Below are positions 23,285 through 32,177 of a DNA stretch of 34,746 nt, one piece after another. The notes beneath the pieces were generated by a model. It saw nothing but the letters and a program-made list of their open reading frames with translations. It did no database searches and was not told the origin of the DNA. A program made the position numbers and the translations under genes. The stretch spans positions 1 to 34,746 of the forward strand of contig DIVL01000023.1 in NCBI GenBank assembly GCA_002435825.1, given 5' to 3'. Origin of the DNA: Anaerolineaceae bacterium UBA6133. Lineage in GTDB: Bacteria; Chloroflexota; Anaerolineae; Anaerolineales; Anaerolineaceae. Positions within the stretch are counted from its first letter, which is position 1; every line of letters starts with the position of its first letter.

Positions 23285-24529
23285 ATGGAAGAAGAACCGA
23301 TTGTTGTTGGATTAGATGTTGGGACTGCGAAAATTTGCAGCCTCGTTGCCAGAGTTGAAAATGGCAACAACCTGCGCATCCTTGGGGTAGGTATTGAACC
23401 TGCCAAGGGCATCCGCAAGGGGATCGTGACCGATATCACCGCTGCCTCTGAGTGCATTGCCCGCTCGATCGAAAAAGCTGAACGGACGTCTGGCTTCGAG
23501 ATCAACTCGGCAATCGTCAACCTGGCTGGGATGCAGGTCTCATCCACCATTAGCAAGGGTGCGGTTGGCATCTCAGGACGTGTGATTGACCAGGAAGATG
23601 TCTATCGCGCGCTCGATTCTGCCCAGGCAATCGCCGTGCCCCACAATCGCGAGATCGTGCACGTGATTCAGCGCGGTTTCAGCGTGGACGGACAGGAAGG
23701 CATCCGCCAACCGGTCGGCATGCACGGTTTCCGCATGGAAGTAGAAGCCCACATCATCACCAGCGCCGCCTCTTCGATGGAAAACCTTCGCCAATGCATT
23801 TCAATGGCGGGGATTGATGTTTCTCAGTTTGTGCTTAATCCCCTCGCCGCTGGTGAAAGTATCCTCTCAGAGACAGAACGCGAAATGGGCGTAGCACTTA
23901 TTGATCTTGGCGCAGGCACCACCAGTGTAGCAATTTACGTTAAAGGTGACGTTTTTCATGCTAATGTGCTTGGAATCGGCGGCGACATGGTGACATCCGA
24001 CATAGCCCAGGGACTGCGACTTCCACTTGAGGTAGCCGAAGAGGTCAAACTTAAGCACGGCTATGCTGTCCTTGAAGATATCCGAGAGGACGAGTCATTC
24101 AATGTGATTACTTTCGGCTCTGAACAAAGTACCAAGGTTGAGCGCCGTGAACTTGTGAACATTATCGAAGCCCGTGTGGAAGAAATTTTCATGATGATCC
24201 ACCAGGAAATCAAACACTCGGGTTACGACTCCCTCCTGCCAGCAGGCTTGGTGCTTACTGGTGGCGGCAGTCAGCTGCCTGGTATACGCAAATTGGCAAG
24301 CAAAGTGATTGGGCTGCCAGCCCGCGTAGGAAAGCCAGAGCGGATGGTTGGTCTGACCGACCAGATTTCGAGCCCCGCATTCGCAACCAGTGTAGGTCTG
24401 CTGGACTGGGGCATCATTTTCAGTGAAACAACCCAGATCGCTCCTGAGCGATCTGGAAAATCGCAGCGAGCTAACAACAATGCCAAAGCGGATGGCTTTG
24501 TCCAGTGGCTCAAGCGAATGTTGCCGTAA
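23285..24529 (+). CDS. ftsA: Cell division protein FtsA
   Basis: FtsA is an actin-like ATPase that tethers FtsZ filaments to the membrane. The 414-residue protein has the phosphate-1 loop GLDVGTAKI near the N-terminus, the phosphate-2 loop LIDLGAGTTSVAIY, the adenosine motif LTGGGSQLPG, and the special 1C subdomain (KGAVGISG region). The C-terminus is a short Lys/Asn linker followed by the amphipathic membrane-targeting helix GFVQWLKRMLP. It begins two bases after ftsQ and precedes ftsZ by 31 bp. Confidence 0.96.
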   Translation: MEEEPIVVGLDVGTAKICSLVARVENGNNLRILGVGIEPAKGIRKGIVTDITAASECIARSIEKAERTSGFEINSAIVNLAGMQVSSTISKGAVGISGRVIDQEDVYRALDSAQAIAVPHNREIVHVIQRGFSVDGQEGIRQPVGMHGFRMEVEAHIITSAASSMENLRQCISMAGIDVSQFVLNPLAAGESILSETEREMGVALIDLGAGTTSVAIYVKGDVFHANVLGIGGDMVTSDIAQGLRLPLEVAEEVKLKHGYAVLEDIREDESFNVITFGSEQSTKVERRELVNIIEARVEEIFMMIHQEIKHSGYDSLLPAGLVLTGGGSQLPGIRKLASKVIGLPARVGKPERMVGLTDQISSPAFATSVGLLDWGIIFSETTQIAPERSGKSQRANNNAKADGFVQWLKRMLP

Positions 24530-24560
24530 TCAAACAAGCACACAAATAGAGGAGATCAAA

Positions 24561-25724
24561 ATGGAAGCAAGACAAACTGAATCATTCGCAAGGATCAAGG
24601 TCGTAGGTGTTGGTGGTGGCGGCTGTAATGCGGTCAATCGCATGATTGCCGAAGGACTGCAAGGGATCGAATTCATTTCGATCAATACAGACGCTCAAGC
24701 ACTGTTGAAATCGCAGGCACAAAACCGCGTTCGCATTGGCGACAAGTCCACCCGTGGTCTTGGTGCCGGCGGCGACCCCAAAATCGGTCAGGCAGCAGCA
24801 GAAGAGTCAGCCGAGGAATTATATGAAGTACTTAAAGGCGCGGATATGGTCTTCGTGACTGCTGGTCTGGGTGGCGGTACAGGCACCGGTGCGGCTCCCG
24901 TCGTCGCACAGATCGCCAAGGAAATTGGAGCCCTCACCATCGGCGTGGTCACCCGACCCTTCTCATTTGAAGGCGCGCATCGCTCCCGCTCAGCCGAGCA
25001 AGGTGCCATGCGGCTCAAGGAACATGCCGATACCCTGATCGTCATACCCAACGATCGCCTGCTTCAAATCGTCAGCAAGAACGTTGGTCTCAACGACGCC
25101 TTCCGCATGGCAGATGACGTCCTGCGTCAGGGCATCCAGGGCATTTCAGAGCTAATCACCATCCCAGGTTTGATCAATCTCGACTTCGCGGACGTTCGCA
25201 CAATCATGTCCGAAGGCGGCGCGGCGCTGATGGCTGTGGGTCAGGCATCTGGCGAGGATCGTGCCAAGATTGCGGCTGAACAGGCAATTTCAAGCCAGTT
25301 GTTGGATGTCACCATTAATGGTGCTCGCGGCATCTTGTTCAATGTCACCGGTGGAACCAACCTGTCGCTGTTTGAAGTCAATCAAGCCGCTGCGATCATC
25401 AAAGAGACCGCCAGCCAGGACGTGAACCTCATCTTCGGTGCCGTTATCGACGAAAACATGGGTGATAACATCCGCATCACCGTGATAGCCACTGGCTTTG
25501 ATCGCCCTACGCCTCCCCAGGAGGCGGAGCCCGCTTTTTTTCGCCAGGAACATCCCCGTCAACAGCAGGACCGGCTGAGCGTCAACGATACCCGGGCACA
25601 GAACGCTCCTGAGACTCAACAGGCTCAGAACAAAAAACAGGAAGAGTATGTTTACACCAGCGATGTGGACATCACCCTACCGGCGTTTGTAAGGCGCGAA
25701 CTGAGCAAGCGCTCGAATCGATAA
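24561..25724 (+). CDS. ftsZ: Cell division GTPase FtsZ
   Basis: FtsZ is the tubulin-like GTPase that forms the division ring. I chose ATG at 24561, which has AGAGGAG about seven bases upstream; the frame open from 24423 is overlap with ftsA. The 387-residue protein has KVVGVGGGGCNAVNRM, the tubulin signature GGGTGTG (104-110), the T7 loop NLDFADVRTIM with catalytic Asp, and a short linker of about 60 residues rich in Gln and Glu. It ends with the conserved peptide DITLPAFVRR that binds FtsA and other partners. It is the last gene of the operon, followed by two hairpins. Confidence 0.98.
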   Translation: MEARQTESFARIKVVGVGGGGCNAVNRMIAEGLQGIEFISINTDAQALLKSQAQNRVRIGDKSTRGLGAGGDPKIGQAAAEESAEELYEVLKGADMVFVTAGLGGGTGTGAAPVVAQIAKEIGALTIGVVTRPFSFEGAHRSRSAEQGAMRLKEHADTLIVIPNDRLLQIVSKNVGLNDAFRMADDVLRQGIQGISELITIPGLINLDFADVRTIMSEGGAALMAVGQASGEDRAKIAAEQAISSQLLDVTINGARGILFNVTGGTNLSLFEVNQAAAIIKETASQDVNLIFGAVIDENMGDNIRITVIATGFDRPTPPQEAEPAFFRQEHPRQQQDRLSVNDTRAQNAPETQQAQNKKQEEYVYTSDVDITLPAFVRRELSKRSNR

Positions 25725-25758
25725 GCGATTCAATCAGGATCTCCTGACAGTGCTGATT

Positions 25759-25792
25759 AGGTTCTTCCTCCGTGAAACCGGAGGAAGAACCT
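25759..25792 (+). terminator. Long perfect hairpin after ftsZ
   Basis: A perfect 14-bp stem (aggttcttcctccg with its complement) and loop tgaaac lie 35 bp after the ftsZ stop. No T run follows, so it may be an mRNA 3'-stabilising hairpin or processing site rather than a true intrinsic terminator. Confidence 0.6.
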
Positions 25793-25848
25793 GGGTAAGG
25801 TTGTAACAGTTCTCAAACCTGATTTCGGCATTCGTTGTGATTTTTTTC

Positions 25849-25877
25849 AGCCTGGGTCGAGCTCGGGCTTTTTTTAT
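25849..25877 (+). terminator. Rho-independent terminator of the dcw operon
   Basis: An 8-bp stem (agcctggg 25849-25856 with ctcgggct 25862-25869, two G-T pairs, loop tcgag) is followed directly by a run of T (25869-25875). This is the probable end of the dcw transcript, about 125 bp after ftsZ. Confidence 0.8.
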
Positions 25878-26107
25878 TCTTTCGGTTAAGTCGTACAGGC
25901 TCTCCCGGTATGCCAAAACATTTTCCAAAGCAGTGCTAATTCAAACCTCAGACCATATCCATAGGATTTTTAGGTAAGCAAATTCCTTTACCGGTATTAA
26001 CAATTTTCAATAAAGACAACGCTCCTACGATAAAAACCGATTCTATGCGCAATGATTAGCCTTCTCTTAAAATCTCCTGAGTTTTAAGATTGTTAACCTG
26101 ATTTTTC
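25878..26107. other. Intergenic stretch without recognisable gene
   Basis: AT-rich sequence between the dcw terminator and the nrdR promoter. A weak inverted repeat cttaaaa/ttttaag lies near 26074-26096. I see no credible gene and no cobalamin riboswitch consensus, which would have been plausible before a B12-dependent enzyme. Confidence 0.6.
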
Positions 26108-26136
26108 TTGTCTTATCCTTACGCCTGTGCTAAAAT
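26108..26136 (+). promoter_or_regulatory. nrdR-nrdJ promoter
   Basis: TTGTCT (26108-26113) and TAAAAT (26131-26136) are separated by 17 bp, a good match to a housekeeping promoter. Transcription would start near 26143, leaving a leader of about 65 bp before nrdR. Confidence 0.65.
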
Positions 26137-26152
26137 CCTTGTACTACCTGTA

Positions 26153-26187
26153 GGGGTAAAACATGTTATTCCCCCCATATTTAGGGG
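26153..26187 (+). promoter_or_regulatory. Candidate operator or attenuator in the nrdR leader
   Basis: An imperfect palindrome, gggg-taa-aacatgtt-att-cccc (26153-26174, nine of eleven pairs), overlaps a second possible pairing of the C run (26171-26176) with gggg (26184-26187). The latter is followed by ttttattttttagg. The two pairings exclude each other. It could be a repressor site for NrdR, though it does not resemble the known NrdR box, or a small attenuator. The 11-mer tgtaggggtaa also occurs in the repeat at 34611. Confidence 0.35.
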
Positions 26188-26209
26188 TTTTATTTTTTAG
26201 GAGTTATTG

Positions 26210-26671
26210 ATGAAGTGCCCGTATTGCCAAAACACAGAATCGCACGTCGTAGACACCACCAAAGATGTTAATCATGGTGTTATCCGCCGCCGACGTGAGT
26301 GTAACAGCTGCCACCAGCGCTTCAGTACCTTCGAACGCACCATCATGACCACTCCCCTGCTGATCAAAAGAGACGGCACACGGGAGGAATTCGACCGTGA
26401 GAAATTGCTGGCCGGCTTGCGTACAGCCTGTGCCAAGCGTCCGGTTCCTGCGGCCGCGCTAAATAATCTGGTAAATGAAATCGAATCTGAGCTACAAAAA
26501 CGAGGTCGTTCCGAGATCAATTCACGTGTAATTGGGGATTTGGCAATCAAAGGTTTGTTGGAACTGGACCACATTGCCTATATCCGCTACGCCTCTGTCT
26601 ATCTACGCATGGACGACCTCCATGCCATTCGGAACGAAATCGACCATCTGCTGTCCGAAGAAGAAAAATAA
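26210..26671 (+). CDS. nrdR: Transcriptional repressor NrdR
   Basis: NrdR senses ATP/dATP and represses ribonucleotide reductase genes. The 153-residue protein has the N-terminal zinc ribbon (MKCPYC, C31 and C34 in CNSCHQRF), the RRRREC DNA-binding stretch, and an ATP-cone from about residue 47 (LLIKRDGTREEFDREKLLAGL). I chose ATG at 26210 with AGGAG six bases upstream, rather than the TTG one codon earlier. nrdJ follows 16 bp downstream, so NrdR probably controls its own transcript. Confidence 0.97.
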   Translation: MKCPYCQNTESHVVDTTKDVNHGVIRRRRECNSCHQRFSTFERTIMTTPLLIKRDGTREEFDREKLLAGLRTACAKRPVPAAALNNLVNEIESELQKRGRSEINSRVIGDLAIKGLLELDHIAYIRYASVYLRMDDLHAIRNEIDHLLSEEEK

Positions 26672-26687
26672 ACTACAAAGGACTATC

Positions 26688-29255
26688 ATGCCAGAACCGA
26701 CAGTCAATCATTCGGGACTCATACAAACACCCCCAATTCCGGAAGGTTTCCCAAAAATTGAATTAACCGATAACTCACGCCAGGTGCTTGCAAAACGTTA
26801 CCTGCGGCGTGGTAATGATGGGAAACCTGCTGAAAGCATTGATGAAATGTTCTGGCGCGTTGCCTGGCACGTTGCCGACGTTCCTGAGCGCGAGCACGAT
26901 CAGGAAGCCCTGGCGGAAGACTTTTACCGCATGATGGCTTCAAAATCCTTCTTCCCCAACTCCCCGACCTTTACTGGTGCGGGTACCCCGCTTGGGCAGC
27001 TGGCAGCCTGCTTTGTGCTGCCCATCTCGGACGACATGGGACGTGCCTCGGATGGCATTTTCAGCACCCTTCGCAACGCGGCATTGATCCAACAAACCGG
27101 CGGCGGCAATGGCTTCAACTTTTCCCGCCTTCGCCCCCATGGCTCCATCGTCAATACCTCTGCTGGCGAGGCAACTGGTCCGGTCGGCTTTTTGAAGGTC
27201 TACGACGATGCTTTTGGCGAAATTGCCCAGGGTGGCACGCGCCGCGGGGCAAACATGGGAGTACTTCGAGTCGATCATCCGGACGTGGAATCCTTCATTA
27301 AATGCAAAACCAGTGAAATGGCAATCACTAATTTTAATATCTCACTGGGAATCACCGACAAATTCATGCAGGCGGTCGAGGATGATGCCGATTGGGATCT
27401 GCGTTTCCCGGATGTTCATCACCCATCCTACAAAAAATACCACGGCACGATCGACGCAGCCGAGAAGGCTGGCGTGCCTGTCAAGGTATACAAAACCATC
27501 AAAGCGCGCAAACTGTTCAACCTCTTTGTCAGCCAGGCGCATCACAACGGTGAACCGGGCGCGCTCTTCCTGGATGCCGCCAACCGCTACAACCCCGTTC
27601 CCCACCTATACGAACTCGAAGCGACGAACCCCTGCGGCGAGCAATGGCTTGGTCCTTATGAAAATTGCTGCCTTGGTTCGATCAATTTAGCTGAAATGCT
27701 TGGCGAAAATGGCACCGTGGATTGGGAAAAACTGCGCCAAATGACGAAGACAGCCACCCGATTCCTCGATCACGTCGTGGACAAAAATGCTTATGTTCCC
27801 GCAGTGCCCGAACTGAAAGAAGCCGCGCACAAAGCCCGCCGTATCGGTCTGGGGATCATGGGTCTGGCAGATATGATGTACCACTGTGGTGTGCGCTATG
27901 GCTCGGAAGAATCACTGGAGTTCTGTGGGCAGGTGATGGAATTCATCCGTTACTTCTCGATGGAAACCAGCATTGAGATGGCGCAGGAGCTCGGCGCTTT
28001 CCCCGCCATCAAGGGAAGTATTTACGATCCCGAAAACCTCACATGGGAAGCTCCTGCTCCACTCTTCCCCTACAAACGCGACTGGCAGCGACCTGAATTG
28101 GACTGGCAGCGGATCGTTGACGGCATAAAAACCCACGGCATTCGCAATGCTGCCCAGACCACCATCGCCCCCACCGGCACCATTGGCACAGTGGCTGGCT
28201 GCGAAGGCTATGGCTGTGAACCCGTTTTTGCCCTTGCTTACGTGCGCCATGTCAATGACAATGGCAACGATCTGCTCCTCAATTACGTCAGCCCCTTCTT
28301 CCAAAACGCCCTGAACGCTGCCAGTTTACCCGAAGAAACCAAAGATCAGGTCATCAAGAAGGTAATTGAACAAGGCACCTGCCAGCACATCGAGCAGCTT
28401 CCACAGCACATCCGCAACGTGTTTGTGGTTTCTTCCGATGTCACCGCTGAAGAACATATCCACCTCCAGGCTGCCTTACAGCGATTCGTGGATAACAGCC
28501 TCAGCAAGACCATCAACTTTCCCGAGGGCACAACCGAAGAAGACGTCAGTAAAGCTTTCATCAGTGCCTGGAAATTGGGCTGCAAGGGCATCACAGTCTA
28601 CATCACTGGTTCCCGCGAAAAGGTTGTTTTGGAAACCAAGGCGACCATGGACAAGAAGGGGAATGTTACTGTGCCCGCCCTAATGCTATTCGAAGGCGGG
28701 GAGGAGACACAGCTTTCCTTCTGGAAGGATACAAAAAAACCCCGCCCACGCACGCTCCATGGCTACACTTACTCAATCGAGACACCTCTTGGGAAAGCTT
28801 TTGTAACCATCAATGAAAATGGCGGATCGCAGCCTTTTGAAGTTTTCGTCAACACTGCCAAGGCTGGCTCTGAGACGGCTGCCCATTCTGAAGCTTTGGG
28901 TCGGCTGATATCCTACATCCTGCGCCTGGCTTCGCCCATCGAGCCGCGTGAACGCCTGAAATTGGTCATGGAACAGCTTGCTGGTATCGGCGGCGGCAGA
29001 TCGCTCGGTTTTGGTCCCAATCGCGTACGCTCACTTCCTGATGGTATTGCCAAAGCCCTGGATGAATACCTCTTCCAACAACACTGGGAGAAAGAAGAAA
29101 CCGTAGTAGAAAAACAGACCGAGCAAATTCCCATGCCCGGCATAACATCCCCCATCCACAAAATCGGTGAACTTTGCCCGGAATGCGGCCAGGCAACCAT
29201 GATTAACGAAGAAGGCTGTCGCAAGTGCTACACATGCGGATACAGCGAATGTTAA
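26688..29255 (+). CDS. nrdJ: Adenosylcobalamin-dependent (class II) ribonucleotide reductase
   Basis: This enzyme reduces ribonucleotides to deoxyribonucleotides with adenosylcobalamin as radical source. The 855-residue protein begins at ATG 26688 with AAGGA five bases upstream. The catalytic barrel includes QLAACFVLP with a redox cysteine (C108), TGGGNGFNFSRLR, NPCGE (314-318, thiyl-radical C316 with N314 and E318), the NCCLGSINLAE segment, and PTGTIGTVAG. It has a TSCPD-type domain near the C-terminus (about 695-800). The Cys-rich tail CPECGQ...CRKCYTCGYSEC resembles a zinc ribbon and carries the external redox pair. No ATP-cone is seen at the N-terminus. Class II enzymes work with or without oxygen, fitting an anaerobic or microaerobic organism. 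Confidence 0.96.
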   Translation: MPEPTVNHSGLIQTPPIPEGFPKIELTDNSRQVLAKRYLRRGNDGKPAESIDEMFWRVAWHVADVPEREHDQEALAEDFYRMMASKSFFPNSPTFTGAGTPLGQLAACFVLPISDDMGRASDGIFSTLRNAALIQQTGGGNGFNFSRLRPHGSIVNTSAGEATGPVGFLKVYDDAFGEIAQGGTRRGANMGVLRVDHPDVESFIKCKTSEMAITNFNISLGITDKFMQAVEDDADWDLRFPDVHHPSYKKYHGTIDAAEKAGVPVKVYKTIKARKLFNLFVSQAHHNGEPGALFLDAANRYNPVPHLYELEATNPCGEQWLGPYENCCLGSINLAEMLGENGTVDWEKLRQMTKTATRFLDHVVDKNAYVPAVPELKEAAHKARRIGLGIMGLADMMYHCGVRYGSEESLEFCGQVMEFIRYFSMETSIEMAQELGAFPAIKGSIYDPENLTWEAPAPLFPYKRDWQRPELDWQRIVDGIKTHGIRNAAQTTIAPTGTIGTVAGCEGYGCEPVFALAYVRHVNDNGNDLLLNYVSPFFQNALNAASLPEETKDQVIKKVIEQGTCQHIEQLPQHIRNVFVVSSDVTAEEHIHLQAALQRFVDNSLSKTINFPEGTTEEDVSKAFISAWKLGCKGITVYITGSREKVVLETKATMDKKGNVTVPALMLFEGGEETQLSFWKDTKKPRPRTLHGYTYSIETPLGKAFVTINENGGSQPFEVFVNTAKAGSETAAHSEALGRLISYILRLASPIEPRERLKLVMEQLAGIGGGRSLGFGPNRVRSLPDGIAKALDEYLFQQHWEKEETVVEKQTEQIPMPGITSPIHKIGELCPECGQATMINEEGCRKCYTCGYSEC

Positions 29256-29365
29256 GAATGCTTGCACCACTGCCTATTTTTTATACCAAATAGTCAGAAA
29301 ATTGCATCACAAAAATTGCATCAAAATACATTGACATTGAGAGATAAAGGTGTGATAATAATGAC

Positions 29366-29404
29366 GCGCGCGGCTTGGGTGCCCCCCTCACCCAGGTCGC
29401 GCGC
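29366..29404. terminator. Strong hairpin between converging nrdJ and obgE
   Basis: A 16-bp stem (29366-29381 with 29389-29404, two G-T pairs, loop cccccct) lies between the two converging genes. T content after it is modest on either side, so termination strength is uncertain, but the placement is typical of a shared terminator. Confidence 0.65.
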
Positions 29405-29417
29405 ATTTAAGGTCAGA

Positions 29418-30677
29418 TTAATCCTGCCACTCCAATTCCCAATCGGCAATGATGACGCTGTCGCCTTCCTGGATCCCCTCGGCGCGCAGAGCCTTTTCTA
29501 CGCCTAGCCCCGCCATCAGCTTCTGGAAGCGCCTTACAGAACCAGGTTGATCAAAATAGGTCATTGCAGCCGCTTTTTCGATGCGTGCTCCCGAAACAAG
29601 GTAGCCATCTTCAGTCTTTTCGATCTCAAAGGCATTCGGGTCAACCTCCGCACGGTAGACTGGCATTTCTGCCGCCTTATCTTCAACCGGAAGTTCGCCC
29701 AGGGTCCTGAATACCTTCCACATGAGCTCCCTGAGGTTATACTGGCTGACAGCTGAAATTGGTATCAGCTCTACTCCCAAACTCTCAAATTGTTGTTGCA
29801 GAGATGCAAATTTTTCAGCCACATCCGGCAGGTCCATCTTGTTCAAAACAACAATCTGTGATCGTTTCCCGAGCAGATCATCAAAAAGTTCAAGCTCGGC
29901 ATTGATGGTAAGGTAGTCGTCCAGCGGATCCTCCGACAGACCATCCAAAACATGGATGAGCAGACGTGTGCGCTGAATGTGACGCAAGAAGTCAAAACCC
30001 AAACCCACCCCCATGGAAGCTCCCTCGATCAGTCCCGGAATGTCTGCCATCACGAAGCTGCTATCCAGGTCAAGCTGTACCACGCCCAGGTTGGGCTCAA
30101 GCGTCGTGAAGGGGTAATCTGCTACTTTGGCTCTGGAGTTCGTTGTTGCGGCTAAAATGGACGATTTTCCGGCATTCGGCAGCCCAACCAGCCCAACATC
30201 CGCGATTAGCTTCAATTCGAGCCTGAGGTTGAATTCTTCGCCCGGTTCTCCTTTTTCTGCAGTGAGCGGCATTTGATTTCGGCTGGTCGCAAAGTGCTGG
30301 TTACCCCTGCCTCCTCGGCCGCCTTTGGCAACAACCAGCCGCTGACCCGGCGAGACGAGATCCCCGATCAATTCAGCCTTGTCGTCATCATAAACCGCCG
30401 TGCCCGGTGGAACGCGAATGATCAGGTCCTTAGCCGAGCGACCGCTGCGGTTGGTAGGTCCGCCGTTCTTGCCTGCATCTGCGAAGAAATTCTCGTTCTG
30501 ATGAAAATGGCTCAGGGTGTTGAGGGTTGGGACCACTTCAAAGATCACACTGCCACCTCTACCCCCATCCCCACCATCAGGACCTCCACGAGGACGGTAT
30601 TTTTCGCGGTGCATGTGCACGATACCGTCTCCGCCTTTTCCAGACGCGACTTTAATTTGTATAGAATCGATAAACAT
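29418..30677 (-). CDS. obgE: GTPase Obg (CgtA)
   Basis: Obg is an essential GTPase involved in 50S subunit assembly and stress or growth control. The protein is 419 residues from the ATG at 30677; 28 upstream residues in the open frame look non-coding. It has the Gly-rich Obg fold (1-158, with GGPDGGDGGRGG and GGRGGRGN), the G domain with GLPNAGKSS (165-173), DIPGLIEGA (212-220) and NKMD, and a C-terminal OCT domain (about 340-418, FEIEKTEDGYLVSG). The ribosome binding site is weak (GAGTAAC). A terminator at 30777-30804 separates it from the upstream COG2403 gene, so it may have its own promoter. Confidence 0.96.
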   Translation of the reverse strand: MFIDSIQIKVASGKGGDGIVHMHREKYRPRGGPDGGDGGRGGSVIFEVVPTLNTLSHFHQNENFFADAGKNGGPTNRSGRSAKDLIIRVPPGTAVYDDDKAELIGDLVSPGQRLVVAKGGRGGRGNQHFATSRNQMPLTAEKGEPGEEFNLRLELKLIADVGLVGLPNAGKSSILAATTNSRAKVADYPFTTLEPNLGVVQLDLDSSFVMADIPGLIEGASMGVGLGFDFLRHIQRTRLLIHVLDGLSEDPLDDYLTINAELELFDDLLGKRSQIVVLNKMDLPDVAEKFASLQQQFESLGVELIPISAVSQYNLRELMWKVFRTLGELPVEDKAAEMPVYRAEVDPNAFEIEKTEDGYLVSGARIEKAAAMTYFDQPGSVRRFQKLMAGLGVEKALRAEGIQEGDSVIIADWELEWQD

Positions 30678-30771
30678 AGTTACTCTTTCGTTATTGGTTA
30701 GGCTGAGTTTATCACAATCCCATTGTGCTTTGCGGAGAGACGACTGCCTTATACCACCCAAGATCTGGTTT

Positions 30772-30804
30772 AAAAAACAACCGGTCAGTTGCCTGACCGG
30801 TTGT
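30772..30804 (-). terminator. Rho-independent terminator of the COG2403 gene
   Basis: A perfect 12-bp stem (acaaccggtcag with its complement, 30777-30788 and 30793-30804, loop ttgc) is followed on the minus strand by six T. It lies 16 bp after the stop codon. Confidence 0.9.
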
Positions 30805-30819
30805 CTGTCTTATTCAAAA

Positions 30820-32139
30820 CTACTTGCCAAACTTTTTCTTCAGGATATCCTCGAGGTCAGGCTTGCCAATTTCCTCAAGCTCATAGCGCACGCGCTGGCT
30901 TGGGCGGTCAATTTTCATAACGCGGGTCAGATCGATTGGCGTGCCGATGATGACCATGTCCACATCCGCGGACTCGATGGTTTTCTCAAGGTCGCGGATC
31001 TGTTGATCGCCGTAACCCATTGCCGGCAAAATGTTGCCGGTGTCGGGGTATTTTTTGTAGGTAGCGAGGATCTCGCCAACCGCAAATGGTCGTGGATCCA
31101 CAATCTCTGCCGCGCCAAAGCGGCGTGCAGCCACCCAACCGGCACCAATCTTCATGCCGCCATGAGTCAGTGTGGGACCATCTTCCACTACCAGCACCCG
31201 CTTGCCGCGGATGGATTCGGGATCGTCCACGTAGATCGGGGAAGCAGCTTCAATGATGACCGCGTTGGGGTTGATGTTGTGGACATTCTCACGCACCTTA
31301 ATGATGTCTTCAGCATTGGCAGTGTCGACCTTGTTAATGACGACCACGTCCGCCAGGCGCACATTGACCTCGCCAGGGTAGTAGGCAATTTCATGCCCGG
31401 GTCGCAGAGGATCTGCCACGGTGATCTGCAGGTCGGGTTTGTAGAACGAGAAATCATTATTCCCACCATCCCACAGAACCACATCCACTTCTTTTTCAGC
31501 TTCCCGCAGAATTGCTTCATAATCCACACCAGCAAAGACGATAACGCCATTATCGATGTGAGGTTCGTATTCCTCGCGTTCCTCAATCGTGCATTCATGC
31601 TTGTCGAGATCAGCATAAGTCGCATAACGCTGAACGCGCTGCTTCACCAGGTCTCCATAAGGCATGGGGTGGCGGATAGCTGCCACTTTGAGACCCATTT
31701 CCTGGAGGATCGCCGCAACACGGCGGGTGGTCTGGCTTTTGCCGCAGCCGGTGCGAACAGCGCAGATGGCAACCACGGGCTTGGTAGACTTGACCTGGGT
31801 CTCTTTGGTACCCATGAGGCGGAAGTCAGCTCCCAGAGAGTTGACCAGGGCAGATTTGTGCATCACGTAATCGTAGGGAACGTCACTGTAAGCGAAAACA
31901 ACCTCGTCAACTTCGAACTGCTTGATCAGATCAGGCAAATCTGACTCAGGGTAGATCTTGATGCCGTCCGGATACAGTGTCCCAGCGAGCTCGGCGGGGT
32001 ATTTTCGCCCGTCAATGTTAGGGATCTGGGTCGCGGTGAATGCAACCACTTCATACTTTTCGTTGTCACGAAAGAATGTGTTGAAGTTGTGAAAATCCCG
32101 ACCTGCTGCCCCCATGATTAGTGTACGAATTCGACTCAT
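30820..32139 (-). CDS. P-loop protein of the cyclic 2,3-diphosphoglycerate synthetase family (COG2403)
   Basis: The 439-residue protein resembles the COG2403 family, often annotated as cyclic 2,3-diphosphoglycerate synthetase after the methanogen enzyme. It has an N-terminal Rossmann-like domain (RIRTLIMGAAGRDFHNFN), a Walker A motif RTGCGKSQ (129-136), a GNND-containing Walker B-like segment (LWDGGNNDF, 222-230) and a G4-like NKVD. The methanogen enzyme makes cyclic DPG, a thermoprotectant, from 2,3-DPG and ATP. Whether bacterial relatives do so is unproven, and they may be GTPases or chaperones of unknown substrate. AAGGAG lies about six bases before the ATG. It follows argS by 38 bp, so co-transcription is likely. 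No neighbouring gene suggests a 2,3-DPG pathway. Confidence 0.85.
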   Translation of the reverse strand: MSRIRTLIMGAAGRDFHNFNTFFRDNEKYEVVAFTATQIPNIDGRKYPAELAGTLYPDGIKIYPESDLPDLIKQFEVDEVVFAYSDVPYDYVMHKSALVNSLGADFRLMGTKETQVKSTKPVVAICAVRTGCGKSQTTRRVAAILQEMGLKVAAIRHPMPYGDLVKQRVQRYATYADLDKHECTIEEREEYEPHIDNGVIVFAGVDYEAILREAEKEVDVVLWDGGNNDFSFYKPDLQITVADPLRPGHEIAYYPGEVNVRLADVVVINKVDTANAEDIIKVRENVHNINPNAVIIEAASPIYVDDPESIRGKRVLVVEDGPTLTHGGMKIGAGWVAARRFGAAEIVDPRPFAVGEILATYKKYPDTGNILPAMGYGDQQIRDLEKTIESADVDMVIIGTPIDLTRVMKIDRPSQRVRYELEEIGKPDLEDILKKKFGK

Positions 32140-32177
32140 ATGTTTCTCCTTCTAATTTTGATTATTCTTATTCTACA

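Noticed and set aside
25734..25928. Minus-strand open frame of 64 codons after ftsZ
   Set aside because: It covers the two terminator hairpins and shows no protein features.
25878..26206. Cobalamin riboswitch before the B12-dependent reductase
   Set aside because: I looked for the B12 box and the conserved core and found neither; the space is also better explained by a terminator, a promoter and a short leader.
30517..31944. Long open frame of 475 codons on the plus strand
   Set aside because: It is antisense to obgE and the COG2403 gene, both of which have clear protein motifs; no recognisable domains.
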